This document shows, piece after piece, positions 8,451-16,840 of a DNA stretch of 64,000 nucleotides. Each line of letters starts with the position of its first letter. The first letter of the stretch is position 1. The position numbers were made by a program, and so were the translations under genes. Source of the stretch: Oceanobacillus profundus (lineage in GTDB: Bacteria; Bacillota; Bacilli; Bacillales; Amphibacillaceae); the NCBI RefSeq assembly GCF_003515705.1, contig NZ_QWEH01000007.1, forward strand, positions 1-64,000, written 5' to 3'. The notes beneath the pieces are model-generated. The model made no database searches. It had not been told where the DNA came from and saw only the letters and a list, made by a program, of their open reading frames with translations.

Positions 8451-9004
8451 TGAAAATAAACCTTAATATGTTTCCTGAAACACAACTCACTATTCAAAAG
8501 ATTCAGAATCTGATAAAATAAGGGTATAAAACTTTTGAATAGGAGTGAAAAAATGGCTAAAAAATATATTGTAAAATTTCATTGTGAATTTTGTGGAAAA
8601 TCTGTAGAAACATTAAGTTACAGAAAAAATTTAAAGTATTGTTCTTTCAGTTGTAAGTCAAAGAAAACATAATGAGATTTTCTAATGCAATATATAATAA
8701 CGCAACTATATATCTAGAAAGAAAATATAATAGATATTTAAGGTTAAAAGCACAGTCCCTTACATCAGAGATGGTGTAAGCAAACTCTGAATATGCTGGA
8801 AAGCCCTTAGAGCCCTTGTTAGTAGCAGCTACTAGAAATGGTAGTCAGCATCTAAAAATACAAGGGATTGGGTAATCAGCAGAGATAGACCTAAGTGCAT
8901 GAATGCATACGGTAAGCTCTCAACGACTACCAAGGAGCATCTCACTGAGATGATGGTATAGTCTACTCCCCTATAAAAATATCGGGAAACCGAGGGTATA
9001 AAGG
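8451..9004 (+). ncRNA. Group I self-splicing intron in dnaE
   Basis: 554-base insertion placed exactly between two codons of the catalytic Asp motif. The upstream exon ends in T and the intron ends in G, as group I introns require. The 3' half is highly structured and shows P7-like strands GACTA (8925-8929) and TAGTC (8959-8963), with an AATCAGCAGAG stretch at 8875 resembling the Q/P4-P6 core strands. No reverse transcriptase is present, which argues against group II. Exact P1-P10 pairing was not modelled. Confidence 0.85.
8553..8672 (+). CDS. Intron-encoded zinc-ribbon peptide, possible homing endonuclease remnant
   Basis: 39-aa open frame inside the dnaE intron with AGGAGTG upstream. It has a CxxC...CxxxC pattern (CEFCGK ... 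YCSFSC) like the zinc ribbon that precedes HNH or other homing nuclease domains. No catalytic part follows, so it is either a deletion remnant or an independent small zinc protein. Confidence 0.5.
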   Translation: MAKKYIVKFHCEFCGKSVETLSYRKNLKYCSFSCKSKKT

Positions 9005-11017
9005 GTCGATATTGATATGGGCTATAACGCTTCTCGTTGGACTCAACTTTATTTAAAGCGAAAATATGGTACAGATAAAGTAGCCCAAATCGGTACTGAT
9101 GGAACATTGGCTGCTAGATCAGCAATTAAATTTATTACAGATGCACTTGGATATACTGAGAAAAACAAAAATCTTAAAGATGTATTTGCAGCTGCAGTTC
9201 CAAATGATCCAGGAATTTCACTTACAAAAGCATATGCTCAAAGTGATGAGTTGAAAAAGTATGCGAAACACTATCCAGATATATGGAAAGCAGCATTAGG
9301 TGTGGAAGGACATAAGAGGTCGGTTGGTGTTCATGCATCTGGTATAGTAATATCACCTAAGCCTTTAACAGACATTGTTCCGCTTCGATTAGATAGTGAA
9401 GGATTAGAAACTACAGAGTATGACATGGAATGGATTGAAAAATTCCTTGTAAAATTCGATTTATTAAAACTTGATACGCTTGATTTAATTGAAAGAGCTA
9501 TGAAAAATGCTGGGATATTAGGTAAAGTAAATATCAATGATATTGATTTAAATGACCCCAACATTTATGAAAGAGTGTATCGTACAGATCAGTTAGAAGG
9601 AATCTTCCAGGTTGAATCTGAAGGTATGAGAAATGTTATTAAAGAACTGCAGCCTAACTGTTTTGAAGATATAGGAGTAGTTGTTGCCCTATACAGACCG
9701 GGTCCAATGGATTTAATACCAACTTATATAAATCGTAAGTTTGGTAGAGAGAAAGTTAGTTATCCTTTTGATGAGTTGGAACCAGTATTAAAAGATACTT
9801 ACGGCGTCTGGGTGTACCAGGAGCAAATTATGGAAGCTTCCAGGATACTTGGTGGTTTAACATTAGGACAGGCAGACATGATACGTAAAGGTGTATCCAA
9901 GAAGAAAGTTAAACTTATGCATCGATGGATTGACTTAATGATTTATGGTTCTGCAGATTACATTCGCATACAGGAAGAAAGAATTCAACAATATCCAGAA
10001 CCATCATCTGTTCCATTAGATGATAACGGAGATCCAACTGTATGGGTAGACCATGATGAGTATAAAAAAGGTTGGAAAGGCATACCCGAAATTGAAGGGG
10101 CTCTTCAACGAGGATTTGATCTCAATAAACTACTTAAACTTAAAGAACAATGGATTAAGTTCGGGGAGTACTGTTTCAACCGTGCACATAGTGCTGCTTA
10201 TGCAAAAATATCAATTCAAACAGCATACTTGAAATGCTATCATCCTACAGAATTTATGGCAGCGCTTCTTAGCATATCTGAAGGAAAGAAAGATAAAAAT
10301 AAAAAATCAAAAAACGTTAACTATATTCCTATTTGTGAGGAAATGGGTATTCAGATTCTTCCTCCAGACATCAATGAATCTAAAAGCGATTGGACACCAA
10401 TCATTGAAATTCAAAGAGATGAGCAAGGAAATGAATTTCAGAAAGGCTATATCAGGTATGGTATTGGAAGCATAGCTGGCGTAAGAAATGCTGCAGTCGA
10501 CAATATTATTATGAATCAACCATATGACAGTGTAGATATGTTAATTGAATCCACTGACAGCAGCAAGGTAAATAAGACTAAGGTTATCAATCTTATAAAA
10601 GCTGGATGTTTTGATTCAATCAATAAAAACCGTAATGCATTACTTAATGAATACGGAAAGCGTATAGGAGAAAATTTAGAAGTAAAAGAAACGACCACCA
10701 AAACAGATATTATCCAGTATGAACGTGAAACACTTGGGATTAGCGTAACCATCAAATCTAGATGGATGACAATACCTGATGGTAAAGCAAACATTCAGTT
10801 TACTGGAATACTTCAAGAGATTGATCCTTTCGTTAGTCAAAAAGGTCAAGAGCATTGTCGCATTAAGATTGAAACAAATGAAGACACTATTTCTGGAATA
10901 ATATTTAATCGCAATTGGATGAATTTAAAAGACCAGCTCATTGTAGGAGCTAAAGTAGTTGTAAAGGGTAAGAAAAACAACGATAGTCTCCAAGTAAATA
11001 GTGTTGCTCAGGGGTGA
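9005..11017 (+). CDS. dnaE: DNA polymerase III alpha subunit (DnaE type), exon 2
   Basis: Remainder of the polymerase (670 codons plus stop), starting GTC-GAT-ATT-GAT-ATG. It carries the palm/fingers region (GVHASGIVISPKPL, FDLLKLDTLDLI, VALYRPGPMDLIPTYI, YQEQIM), the helix-hairpin-helix region, and a C-terminal OB fold (IQFTGILQEIDPF). An ATG at 9017 could in principle start a separate protein, but it lacks a ribosome site and would lose the catalytic aspartates; splicing is the better reading. The next gene overlaps neither stop nor frame and has its own GGGGTG. Confidence 0.92.
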   Translation, partial: VDIDMGYNASRWTQLYLKRKYGTDKVAQIGTDGTLAARSAIKFITDALGYTEKNKNLKDVFAAAVPNDPGISLTKAYAQSDELKKYAKHYPDIWKAALGVEGHKRSVGVHASGIVISPKPLTDIVPLRLDSEGLETTEYDMEWIEKFLVKFDLLKLDTLDLIERAMKNAGILGKVNINDIDLNDPNIYERVYRTDQLEGIFQVESEGMRNVIKELQPNCFEDIGVVVALYRPGPMDLIPTYINRKFGREKVSYPFDELEPVLKDTYGVWVYQEQIMEASRILGGLTLGQADMIRKGVSKKKVKLMHRWIDLMIYGSADYIRIQEERIQQYPEPSSVPLDDNGDPTVWVDHDEYKKGWKGIPEIEGALQRGFDLNKLLKLKEQWIKFGEYCFNRAHSAAYAKISIQTAYLKCYHPTEFMAALLSISEGKKDKNKKSKNVNYIPICEEMGIQILPPDINESKSDWTPIIEIQRDEQGNEFQKGYIRYGIGSIAGVRNAAVDNIIMNQPYDSVDMLIESTDSSKVNKTKVINLIKAGCFDSINKNRNALLNEYGKRIGENLEVKETTTKTDIIQYERETLGISVTIKSRWMTIPDGKANIQFTGILQEIDPFVSQKGQEHCRIKIETNEDTISGIIFNRNWMNLKDQLIVGAKVVVKGKKNNDSLQVNSVAQG

Positions 11018-11021
11018 AAAA

Positions 11022-11453
11022 GTGGAGTTAGTCTCAGAATACCTAAAAAGAGTAAGCAAGGATACCAGTAAAACAAGAGTAAATAAGAGAACAATTCACG
11101 CAGATATGTATAAGAATCTTAAGTGTTCTTTTATAAATGATGAAATGCAAATTAAATTTAATCAGCCATATGGTCGAATTCTTAATATGCGTAGTGAAGT
11201 TAACGACAGTTTTACAGCATACCATGTCAATGGAATTTATAAATCTAGATACAGGACTAATTATGTAGAGTTTGAAATAGACCCTACTCAAAAATTTTAT
11301 GACATACTTCTATCATTTGATGGACAAATTTGCATAGAGAATAACTATATTTGTGTGCTCGGAAGAGTAGAAAGCTATAATCTTAACCATTTTTCAGAAA
11401 CAAATTTATGTTCAATAACAATAATAGCGGAGGTAATAACATATGGAGATTAA
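11022..11453 (+). CDS. Hypothetical protein with VELVSEYLKR N-terminus
   Basis: Unrecognised 143-aa protein directly after dnaE. The GTG at 11022 is chosen because GGGGTG lies seven bases upstream. Its first ten residues match those of the gene at 2678, while the rest differs. The body looks beta-rich (YVEFEIDPTQKFYDILLSF). The end overlaps mazG by 11 bases. It could be a polymerase accessory factor, based on position alone. Confidence 0.7.
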   Translation: MELVSEYLKRVSKDTSKTRVNKRTIHADMYKNLKCSFINDEMQIKFNQPYGRILNMRSEVNDSFTAYHVNGIYKSRYRTNYVEFEIDPTQKFYDILLSFDGQICIENNYICVLGRVESYNLNHFSETNLCSITIIAEVITYGD

Positions 11454-11763
11454 TGAATTTCAAGAATTAAGTACAAGAACCATGCCTGAAGGCGATAAGA
11501 ATGGGAAAGCTAACTATGCTTTAGGAGTCACCGGTGAAGGAGGTGAGGTAGCAGACATTATTAAAAAGCACCTATTTCATGGCCATGAATTAAATAGAGA
11601 AAAATTAATCGAAGAATTAGGTGATGTAATGCACTACGTATCTGGGTTAGCGAAGATGTTCGATATCTCCTTAGAAGAGATAACAGAATATAATCTAAAT
11701 AAATTAAAGGACCGTTATCCAGAAGGGTTTAGCAAAGAGCGAAGTATTAATCGAGTACGCTAA
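11443..11763 (+). CDS. MazG-like nucleotide pyrophosphohydrolase
   Basis: 106-aa all-alpha NTP pyrophosphatase. The metal-binding pattern is visible as EGGEVADIIKK (about residues 31-41) and EELGDVMHYV (about 57-66), i.e. the ExxE ... ExxD arrangement. Family members hydrolyse dNTPs or the alarmone (p)ppGpp; in phages a role in dNTP pool cleaning or blunting starvation signals has been proposed. AGGAGG-like sequence precedes the ATG at 11443. Confidence 0.85.
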   Translation: MEINEFQELSTRTMPEGDKNGKANYALGVTGEGGEVADIIKKHLFHGHELNREKLIEELGDVMHYVSGLAKMFDISLEEITEYNLNKLKDRYPEGFSKERSINRVR

Positions 11764-11778
11764 AAAGGAGAGATAAAT

Positions 11779-11994
11779 ATGTTTAAAGAAGGTCAAAAAG
11801 TAAGAGTGGTAGATACAAAGGCTGTCAAAGAAGATCCATTCTTGGATAAAGAAGGGTTGCAAATCATTGAGAAGAGTGACTTTACCGGAGAGATCACAAA
11901 AATAGAAGATGGTATTCACTTTGTGGGATTTAAAAATGAAGCTGGATGGGTTACACAAGGATACAAGGAAAAAGAGATTCAAGGAGTGAAGTAA
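11779..11994 (+). CDS. Small SH3/KOW-like protein of unknown function
   Basis: 71-aa protein with AAAGGAG upstream of ATG 11779. The pattern KVRVVDT...GEITKIEDGIHFVGF resembles a small beta-barrel, but no family is assigned. It sits immediately before the endolysin gene. Confidence 0.6.
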   Translation: MFKEGQKVRVVDTKAVKEDPFLDKEGLQIIEKSDFTGEITKIEDGIHFVGFKNEAGWVTQGYKEKEIQGVK

Positions 11995-11995
11995 T

Positions 11996-13396
11996 ATGAC
12001 AACAATGAATGGTGTACCATTTAGACAGATGATGGTTTCTACATCAAAGCGTTCAATTAAATGCCCTAATCCAATGGTACCAAAGAAAATTACTGTTCAT
12101 GAAACAGATAATATGACTACTGCAGAAAACGAAGTTAAATATATGATTGGGAATGATAGTAGTACTTCTTATCATACAGCGATAGATGAAACAGAAGTAA
12201 TTCAGGCACTTCCTTACAACAGAAATGGATGGCATTCAGGCGATGGAAAAAATGGGTATGGAAACCGAAACACTATTGGCGTTGAAATCTGCAGAAACTA
12301 TGATAGAAATCGCCAAACAAGAAACCTAATTGAGCCGCTTAAATCTCAGTATAATAAGGCGAAAGAAAATGCTGTAAAAGTAATTGCTCAATTATGTGTT
12401 GATCACAATATTGTTGCTAACTCAAGCAACATCAAAAGACATTATGACTGGAATAGAAAGAATTGCCCAAGTAAAATGATTGCTGATAAACTATGGAATG
12501 CATTTCTTAATGATATTATTGCTGAATATAACCGGTTAGTAGGTAAGAAGGCAACATCTTCATCGAAGCCAGCTAATAACACAAGTAAAGATAACTCTTC
12601 ATCTTCTAATAGTTCTACAAAATCTAAGTGGACTAAAATTGAAGGAAAATGGACTGGCCAATCATTATTTGAAGGTCAATATGGTCCTCCGGTAGAAGAT
12701 ATGCAAACTATGCTTGCAAATAACACTCCACCATTTTATCCAGAAAAAGGTGCAAAAAATAATGGAGTTGATAACTACTTTGGCGGTCAGACAAAAGATG
12801 CAGTTATACGATTCCAAACTTATTATGGATTGAAGGTAGATGGCATACCAGGTAAAGAGGTATATGGAAAGCTGAAAGAAAATAAATCTGATTCAAGTAG
12901 TGAGTCAGGTTCAAGCAGTAAATCTAGCAGTCCATCATTTAAAGTTAACTCTAAAGTGACATTAAGCAAATCTGCTAAAAAATATGCTACCGGGCAAACA
13001 ATCCCAAGCAGTGTTAAAGGAAAAAGTTACACAATCCAACAAATAAAAACGGATCGAGTATTGCTGAAAGAAATTGTGAGCTGGGTCTATAAAAAAGATG
13101 TTGTAGGTACCAGCAGTTCTTCTAGCAAGTCGAAAACAAGTACCTCAAATTCATCGAGTAATTCTAGCGAATCAGGCAAACATGGTAAGTTAAAAATCGT
13201 TAATGTAAACAGTGCTGCCATTGTTATGGACAAGCCAGATCGCAACAATGCTAAAAGCATTGGCACAATTAAAAAAGGTGCTACATTGCCGCTTAATGGA
13301 TCTGTACGTGGGAAAAACAGTGATAATGGCTATTGGGAAGTCGAATATAAAGGCGGTCTCGGATATATCACAGGCAATTTTGGTCAAAAATCATAA
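11996..13396 (+). CDS. Endolysin: N-acetylmuramoyl-L-alanine amidase with three cell-wall-binding parts
   Basis: 466-aa modular lysin. Residues about 25-175 form an Amidase_2 (PGRP-like) zinc amidase cleaving the MurNAc-L-Ala bond: zinc ligands fit H35 (TVHETDN) and the later H/C in KRHYDWNRKNCPS, with YHTAID in between. A Ser-rich linker leads to a peptidoglycan-binding helix bundle (about 225-295, GGQTKDAVIRFQTYYGLKVDG). Then come an SH3-like module (VTLSKSAKKYATGQTIPSS) and, after another Ser linker, a C-terminal SH3b domain. No signal peptide, so a holin or similar is expected; the small membrane protein at 14790 is one candidate. Confidence 0.9.
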   Translation: MTTMNGVPFRQMMVSTSKRSIKCPNPMVPKKITVHETDNMTTAENEVKYMIGNDSSTSYHTAIDETEVIQALPYNRNGWHSGDGKNGYGNRNTIGVEICRNYDRNRQTRNLIEPLKSQYNKAKENAVKVIAQLCVDHNIVANSSNIKRHYDWNRKNCPSKMIADKLWNAFLNDIIAEYNRLVGKKATSSSKPANNTSKDNSSSSNSSTKSKWTKIEGKWTGQSLFEGQYGPPVEDMQTMLANNTPPFYPEKGAKNNGVDNYFGGQTKDAVIRFQTYYGLKVDGIPGKEVYGKLKENKSDSSSESGSSSKSSSPSFKVNSKVTLSKSAKKYATGQTIPSSVKGKSYTIQQIKTDRVLLKEIVSWVYKKDVVGTSSSSSKSKTSTSNSSSNSSESGKHGKLKIVNVNSAAIVMDKPDRNNAKSIGTIKKGATLPLNGSVRGKNSDNGYWEVEYKGGLGYITGNFGQKS

Positions 13397-13416
13397 TCTT
13401 TAAGTAAGCCCTTATT

Positions 13417-13447
13417 ACTATATAAAACTGGAGAACTTTTATATAGT
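13417..13447 (+). repeat. Perfect inverted repeat before the phosphoesterase gene
   Basis: ACTATATAAAA and TTTTATATAGT (11 bp each) flank a 9-base loop and end just before GAGGAG, the ribosome site of the next gene. It could be a weak terminator for the lysin transcript or an RNA element controlling the downstream start. Confidence 0.55.
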
Positions 13448-13464
13448 GAGGAGAAAAATATATT

Positions 13465-14793
13465 ATGAGCAAAAGAATAGATTGGAAATCAGCACAGGGG
13501 AAAAAGGTAATCTTATATATTATAAAGCTACGTGAAAGTAAAAAAACTTTCCCAGAAATTGAAAAACTATTAAATGAAAAGTTTGATCTGCCAATCCATA
13601 TTAGTAATGACAGTATTAGAAAGCAATACAATAAACATAAAAATGATGAAGAATTTCAGGAGTTAGCTAAAAAAGAAGATAAAGAGATTGAAAGTCTTTA
13701 TCAGGAAATTGAAGAAAAAGAAGCTGCTGAAAATGCTGAAGAAGAAGAAAGAAAAGCTCAAGAAGAAGCAATTGAAGAAGCTAAGGAAAAAGCTCGGAAA
13801 GATAGAGATAAAAAACTCCTTACAAAGCTCTTAAAAGAACGAGGAACAACAGAGTTAATTGTTGAAACTTTCCGTGACACTATTCAGTCTTATCCATTTA
13901 TGGATATATCTGTTCCAGATCCTGTTAAAAAGAATAAAGGCTCTGTGGAAGAAGCAGTCTTACTTTTTAGTGATGCACAAATTGGTGAACACATTACAAG
14001 CGAAGATACTCAAGGTTTCGGTGAATATAACATAGGAATTTTTAAAGACCGCATGGATAAGCTAGTAAATCGTATGCGTAGAATTACAGAATCACATAAG
14101 CAAATAAATAACATCGAAACACTGAATTTATTCATGCTTGGCGATAACGTCGATGGAATTGGAATTTATCGTGGCCAAGAACATCATTTAGATGCACTTG
14201 TAGTAGAACAATTACTTGTAGGTTCTGAGAAAATTGCAGAAGGTATTATTCAATTACTTGGAACGTTTAAGAAAATAAAAATAACAGGAATAGTTGGTAA
14301 TCATGGTCGTATTGGACGAAAAGGTGAGAACCCTACACATGTTAACTTTGATTACCTGTTATACAAAATGTTAGAAAAGCTGCTACAGAACTATAAAGAA
14401 CGCATTGAGTGGACAATACCTAAATCAAACTGGATTCTTCAAAACGTTTTAGGCAATGGATTCTTACTATTACATGGAGACACAATCAAGGGCTGGAATG
14501 GAATTCCATATTACGGCATCGATCGTGCAGACTCACGCTTAACAAAAATGCTTCAAGCACATGGAAAAACATACAAATATTTATGCTTAGGTCATCATCA
14601 TAATCCAGGAGATGTTGACTCTCCAAATGGTGAGAAAATACTAAATGGAACAATGGTTGGTGGATCAAACTTTAGTATTAATCAATTACATACTACAAGT
14701 AGACCATCTCAATGGTTCTTCGGAATAAACAAGATTGAAGGTATTTCATGGAGATATAAAATCCTGCTTGACATAGAGGAGGATAATCAGTGA
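13465..14793 (+). CDS. Calcineurin-like metallophosphoesterase with N-terminal coiled coil
   Basis: 442-aa protein. Residues about 1-130 hold a helix-turn-helix-like start and a long Glu/Lys coiled coil. From about 165 the dimetal phosphoesterase motifs follow in order: FSDAQIGEH (D-x-Q instead of D-x-H), GDNVDG, GNHGR, LLHGDT, GHHHNPG. This family includes SbcD/Mre11-type nucleases and phage phosphoesterases; substrate is unknown. The stop overlaps the next start by four bases (GTGA). Confidence 0.75.
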   Translation: MSKRIDWKSAQGKKVILYIIKLRESKKTFPEIEKLLNEKFDLPIHISNDSIRKQYNKHKNDEEFQELAKKEDKEIESLYQEIEEKEAAENAEEEERKAQEEAIEEAKEKARKDRDKKLLTKLLKERGTTELIVETFRDTIQSYPFMDISVPDPVKKNKGSVEEAVLLFSDAQIGEHITSEDTQGFGEYNIGIFKDRMDKLVNRMRRITESHKQINNIETLNLFMLGDNVDGIGIYRGQEHHLDALVVEQLLVGSEKIAEGIIQLLGTFKKIKITGIVGNHGRIGRKGENPTHVNFDYLLYKMLEKLLQNYKERIEWTIPKSNWILQNVLGNGFLLLHGDTIKGWNGIPYYGIDRADSRLTKMLQAHGKTYKYLCLGHHHNPGDVDSPNGEKILNGTMVGGSNFSINQLHTTSRPSQWFFGINKIEGISWRYKILLDIEEDNQ

Positions 14794-14951
14794 AGGAATC
14801 AACAAAAAAAGATTTAATTTACGATCTCACTGTTAGCTCTTTCAATATGTTGAAAGTAGGATGCACACTCTTGATTTACTTTAAGTGGGGAACGGTTTTT
14901 GGCTTAGCAATTGCTCTTTTCTTTCTACTAGGTGCATTGAGAAAATACTAA
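14790..14951 (+). CDS. Small membrane protein
   Basis: 53-aa protein, GTG start at 14790 with AGGAGG seven bases upstream. A hydrophobic segment (GTVFGLAIALFFLLGAL) near the C-terminus and a weaker one before it suggest one or two membrane passes, ending in a basic tail. Location near the lysin makes a holin-like role possible but unproven. Confidence 0.65.
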   Translation: MKESTKKDLIYDLTVSSFNMLKVGCTLLIYFKWGTVFGLAIALFFLLGALRKY

Positions 14952-14966
14952 AAAGGAGGGTTATAA

Positions 14967-15218
14967 GTGGAATTAAATATTCAAACTTCAGAAATAATAC
15001 GTTCTATATTAAAAGAGCAATTTAAAAAAGGAGAACTAGAAAGAGCGGTTGAAGCTGGCAATAAAATTCATGATGCAATTGGCAATATAGTAGAAGAAAT
15101 GGAACTAACTGTCGCTGAAGTACTATATGCTACGCTTGCCGTTAATGAGGGAATCTTAGAAGAATGCATGAAAGATGCAGAAAATGAGAGAGAAAAGCAT
15201 GCAAAATCACTCAAATAA
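14967..15218 (+). CDS. Hypothetical helical protein
   Basis: Unrecognised 83-aa, mostly alpha-helical acidic protein; GTG start with AAAGGAGG. It overlaps the kinase-like gene by 20 bases. Confidence 0.6.
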   Translation: MELNIQTSEIIRSILKEQFKKGELERAVEAGNKIHDAIGNIVEEMELTVAEVLYATLAVNEGILEECMKDAENEREKHAKSLK

Positions 15219-15756
15219 GTTATTTTGCCTAATAGGTCCATCCTCGTCAGGGAAAGATGCGATTAAATTTGCCAGTGGTTATCCCTATGTTGTCTCCTAC
15301 AGGACAAGAAAGAAAAGAGTAGGAGAAATAGAAGGTAAAGATGGCTATTTTATAGATGTAGAAGGATTCCATGAAATAGAGAGTGAGCTTATTGCAAAAA
15401 CATATTACTGTGGGAACTATTACGGGGTAACAAAAAAAGAGCTTGATCGATTGAGTAGCTCGCATATGATTTATGTAATTGATTGGGAGGGCTATCAGTA
15501 CATGAAAGCAATGATATCAAAAGAAGACCTCCCTATTGATATGGTATCTATTTATATTAACATTAATCCTAACGATTTAAAGGAGAGAATGATTAAGCAA
15601 AATAGAACAGAAACAGAAATAGAAGAAAGATTGCAGCAATTAGATCAGGATATAAGCGTTAAGAGTAAATGCAAATATATAATTAATAACAAAACAACGC
15701 TAGAAAATGCAGTTAAACAACTAAATAAAATTATTCAATTAGAAGAGCTACAGTAA
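15199..15756 (+). CDS. Guanylate-kinase-like nucleotide kinase
   Basis: About 185 aa. The P-loop is GPSSSGKDA near the N-terminus, followed by SYRTRKKRVGEIEGKDGYF, matching the GMP-binding signature of guanylate kinases (TTR..R.GE..G.DY.F). The lid and base-binding parts (YYCGNYYGVTKKEL) also fit. It would phosphorylate (d)GMP or a modified dNMP. The start is uncertain: ATGs at 15175, 15184 and 15199 are in frame, none with a strong ribosome site. Confidence 0.75.
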   Translation: MQNHSNKLFCLIGPSSSGKDAIKFASGYPYVVSYRTRKKRVGEIEGKDGYFIDVEGFHEIESELIAKTYYCGNYYGVTKKELDRLSSSHMIYVIDWEGYQYMKAMISKEDLPIDMVSIYININPNDLKERMIKQNRTETEIEERLQQLDQDISVKSKCKYIINNKTTLENAVKQLNKIIQLEELQ

Positions 15757-15770
15757 TGTGGCTCTTTTGC
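15744..15770 (+). terminator. Terminator at the end of the kinase gene
   Basis: AGAGCTA and TGGCTCT (one G-U pair) around an 8-base loop, followed by TTT. The stop codon of the kinase lies in the loop. It separates convergent genes. Confidence 0.6.
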
Positions 15771-15782
15771 TAGTATTTTGAA

Positions 15783-16109
15783 TTAATTTACTTTAAAAAG
15801 ACATGATAAGAAAAAATCTTCCAATATCTTCGAATTCCTTCCTAAAATGATGTAAATAGAATTTCTTATTTCACTTGTCAACTCATCAATAGTATAGTCT
15901 TTAAGATATCCACCTTCCTTAATTTCGCTAATAGTAGACTCTTCAAGGATTTTAGCAGTTCTACTTTCAGGCTCATTCTCTTCGATACAAGCAGTAAAAA
16001 ACATGTTAAGTTCACCTTCAACCACTTGATTATTAACAACTTTAGGATTATTAGCTACATGTTGAAGAAACAGATAACTCATAGATGCAACAGCAATTCT
16101 TATTGGCAC
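15783..16109 (-). CDS. Hypothetical protein
   Basis: Unrecognised 108-aa protein. The GTG at 16109 is preferred because GGAGG lies eight bases upstream; the ATG at 16124 would place that ribosome site inside the gene. It is divergent from the XRE regulator at 16388. No motif is recognised. Confidence 0.6.
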   Translation of the reverse strand: MPIRIAVASMSYLFLQHVANNPKVVNNQVVEGELNMFFTACIEENEPESRTAKILEESTISEIKEGGYLKDYTIDELTSEIRNSIYIILGRNSKILEDFFLSCLFKVN

Positions 16110-16172
16110 AACATAAACCTCCATTAATCTTATTGGGTATAATTATAATATCAGAGTGTAAACAGACATTCA

Positions 16173-16186
16173 AGAACAAGTGTTCG
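16173..16186. promoter_or_regulatory. LexA-like (SOS) box
   Basis: AGAACAAGTGTTCG matches the Bacillus LexA consensus CGAAC-N4-GTTCG at nine of ten defined positions. It lies between the divergent genes at 16109 and 16388. A second such box precedes the recombinase at 21029. Confidence 0.5.
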
Positions 16187-16387
16187 TATTTTGGAATAAA
16201 TAAAAATTTAATAAATGCTGAATAGAAAGATTACTGTCAACCATCAGTTTACAACTCTGCACCGGGATTTATATTATACTAATTCCAATGAAAAGTAAAT
16301 ATAAAATATTACATTTTTGTTACTTCATGACCATTTTATGAATAAATAGGATAAAGTATTTAAGAAATCACTAGAGGGAGAAATAGT

Positions 16388-16759
16388 ATGAGAGAAATGA
16401 ATCGATTAGAAAAGTTCGGATCATATCTACATGACATTAGAATGGAGAATGGTTATACATTAAGTGATATAGCTAATAAAATTGAACTAACAAAACAATA
16501 TTTAAGCTATCTAGAAAGAGGGAAAAAAGATCCTTCGGATTCTACGATCTACAAAATAGCTAATTTTTACAATATAAATGAGCAAATATTATTTAACTTA
16601 TTAGGCAGAATTCCCCATAAGTTGCAAGAGAAATTATGTGAAAATGAATATTTTAATGAGCTAATCATTTACATTACTGAAAATCCATGTATTTTAAAAT
16701 CGAAACAGCAAGAATTCTGTATTGAATTTAAAAAGCTATATGAGAGATACAGTCAATAA
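16388..16759 (+). CDS. XRE/Cro-family transcriptional regulator
   Basis: 123-aa protein with a Cro/CI helix-turn-helix at residues about 10-65 (YTLSDIANKIELTKQYLSYL, ERGKKDPS). The C-terminal half is short and lacks a CI-type autoprotease domain. GAGGGAG precedes the ATG. It sits next to the LexA-like box and directly before the csrA-flagellin operon, so it could control lysis-lysogeny or that operon. Confidence 0.8.
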   Translation: MREMNRLEKFGSYLHDIRMENGYTLSDIANKIELTKQYLSYLERGKKDPSDSTIYKIANFYNINEQILFNLLGRIPHKLQEKLCENEYFNELIIYITENPCILKSKQQEFCIEFKKLYERYSQ

Positions 16760-16783
16760 AATAAAATATTTTTTAAAAAACGT

Positions 16784-16810
16784 TAAACATATATTTAAAA
16801 GAGCCGATAT
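16784..16810 (+). promoter_or_regulatory. Perfect sigma-D (flagellar) promoter
   Basis: TAAA (16784-16787), exactly 15 bases, then GCCGATAT (16803-16810): identical to the Bacillus subtilis sigma-D consensus TAAA-N15-GCCGATAT. It lies 30 bases before csrA and would place csrA and flagellin under the host's motility sigma factor. Confidence 0.9.
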
Positions 16811-16840
16811 AACTATTGTAATCATCAAGGAGGATGAAAA

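Noticed and set aside
8445-9020. dnaE broken by frameshift or two separate polymerase genes
   Set aside because: The break is an exact 554-base insertion between codons of one motif, with group I features and no ribosome site before the ATG at 9017.
9017-11017. Start of exon 2 as an independent dnaE-like gene
   Set aside because: It would lack the PHP domain and the first catalytic aspartates, and the upstream sequence is intron-like.
14790-14951. Confident holin call for the small membrane protein
   Set aside because: It is membrane-spanning and near the lysin but matches no holin family I recognise; a metallophosphoesterase gene separates the two.
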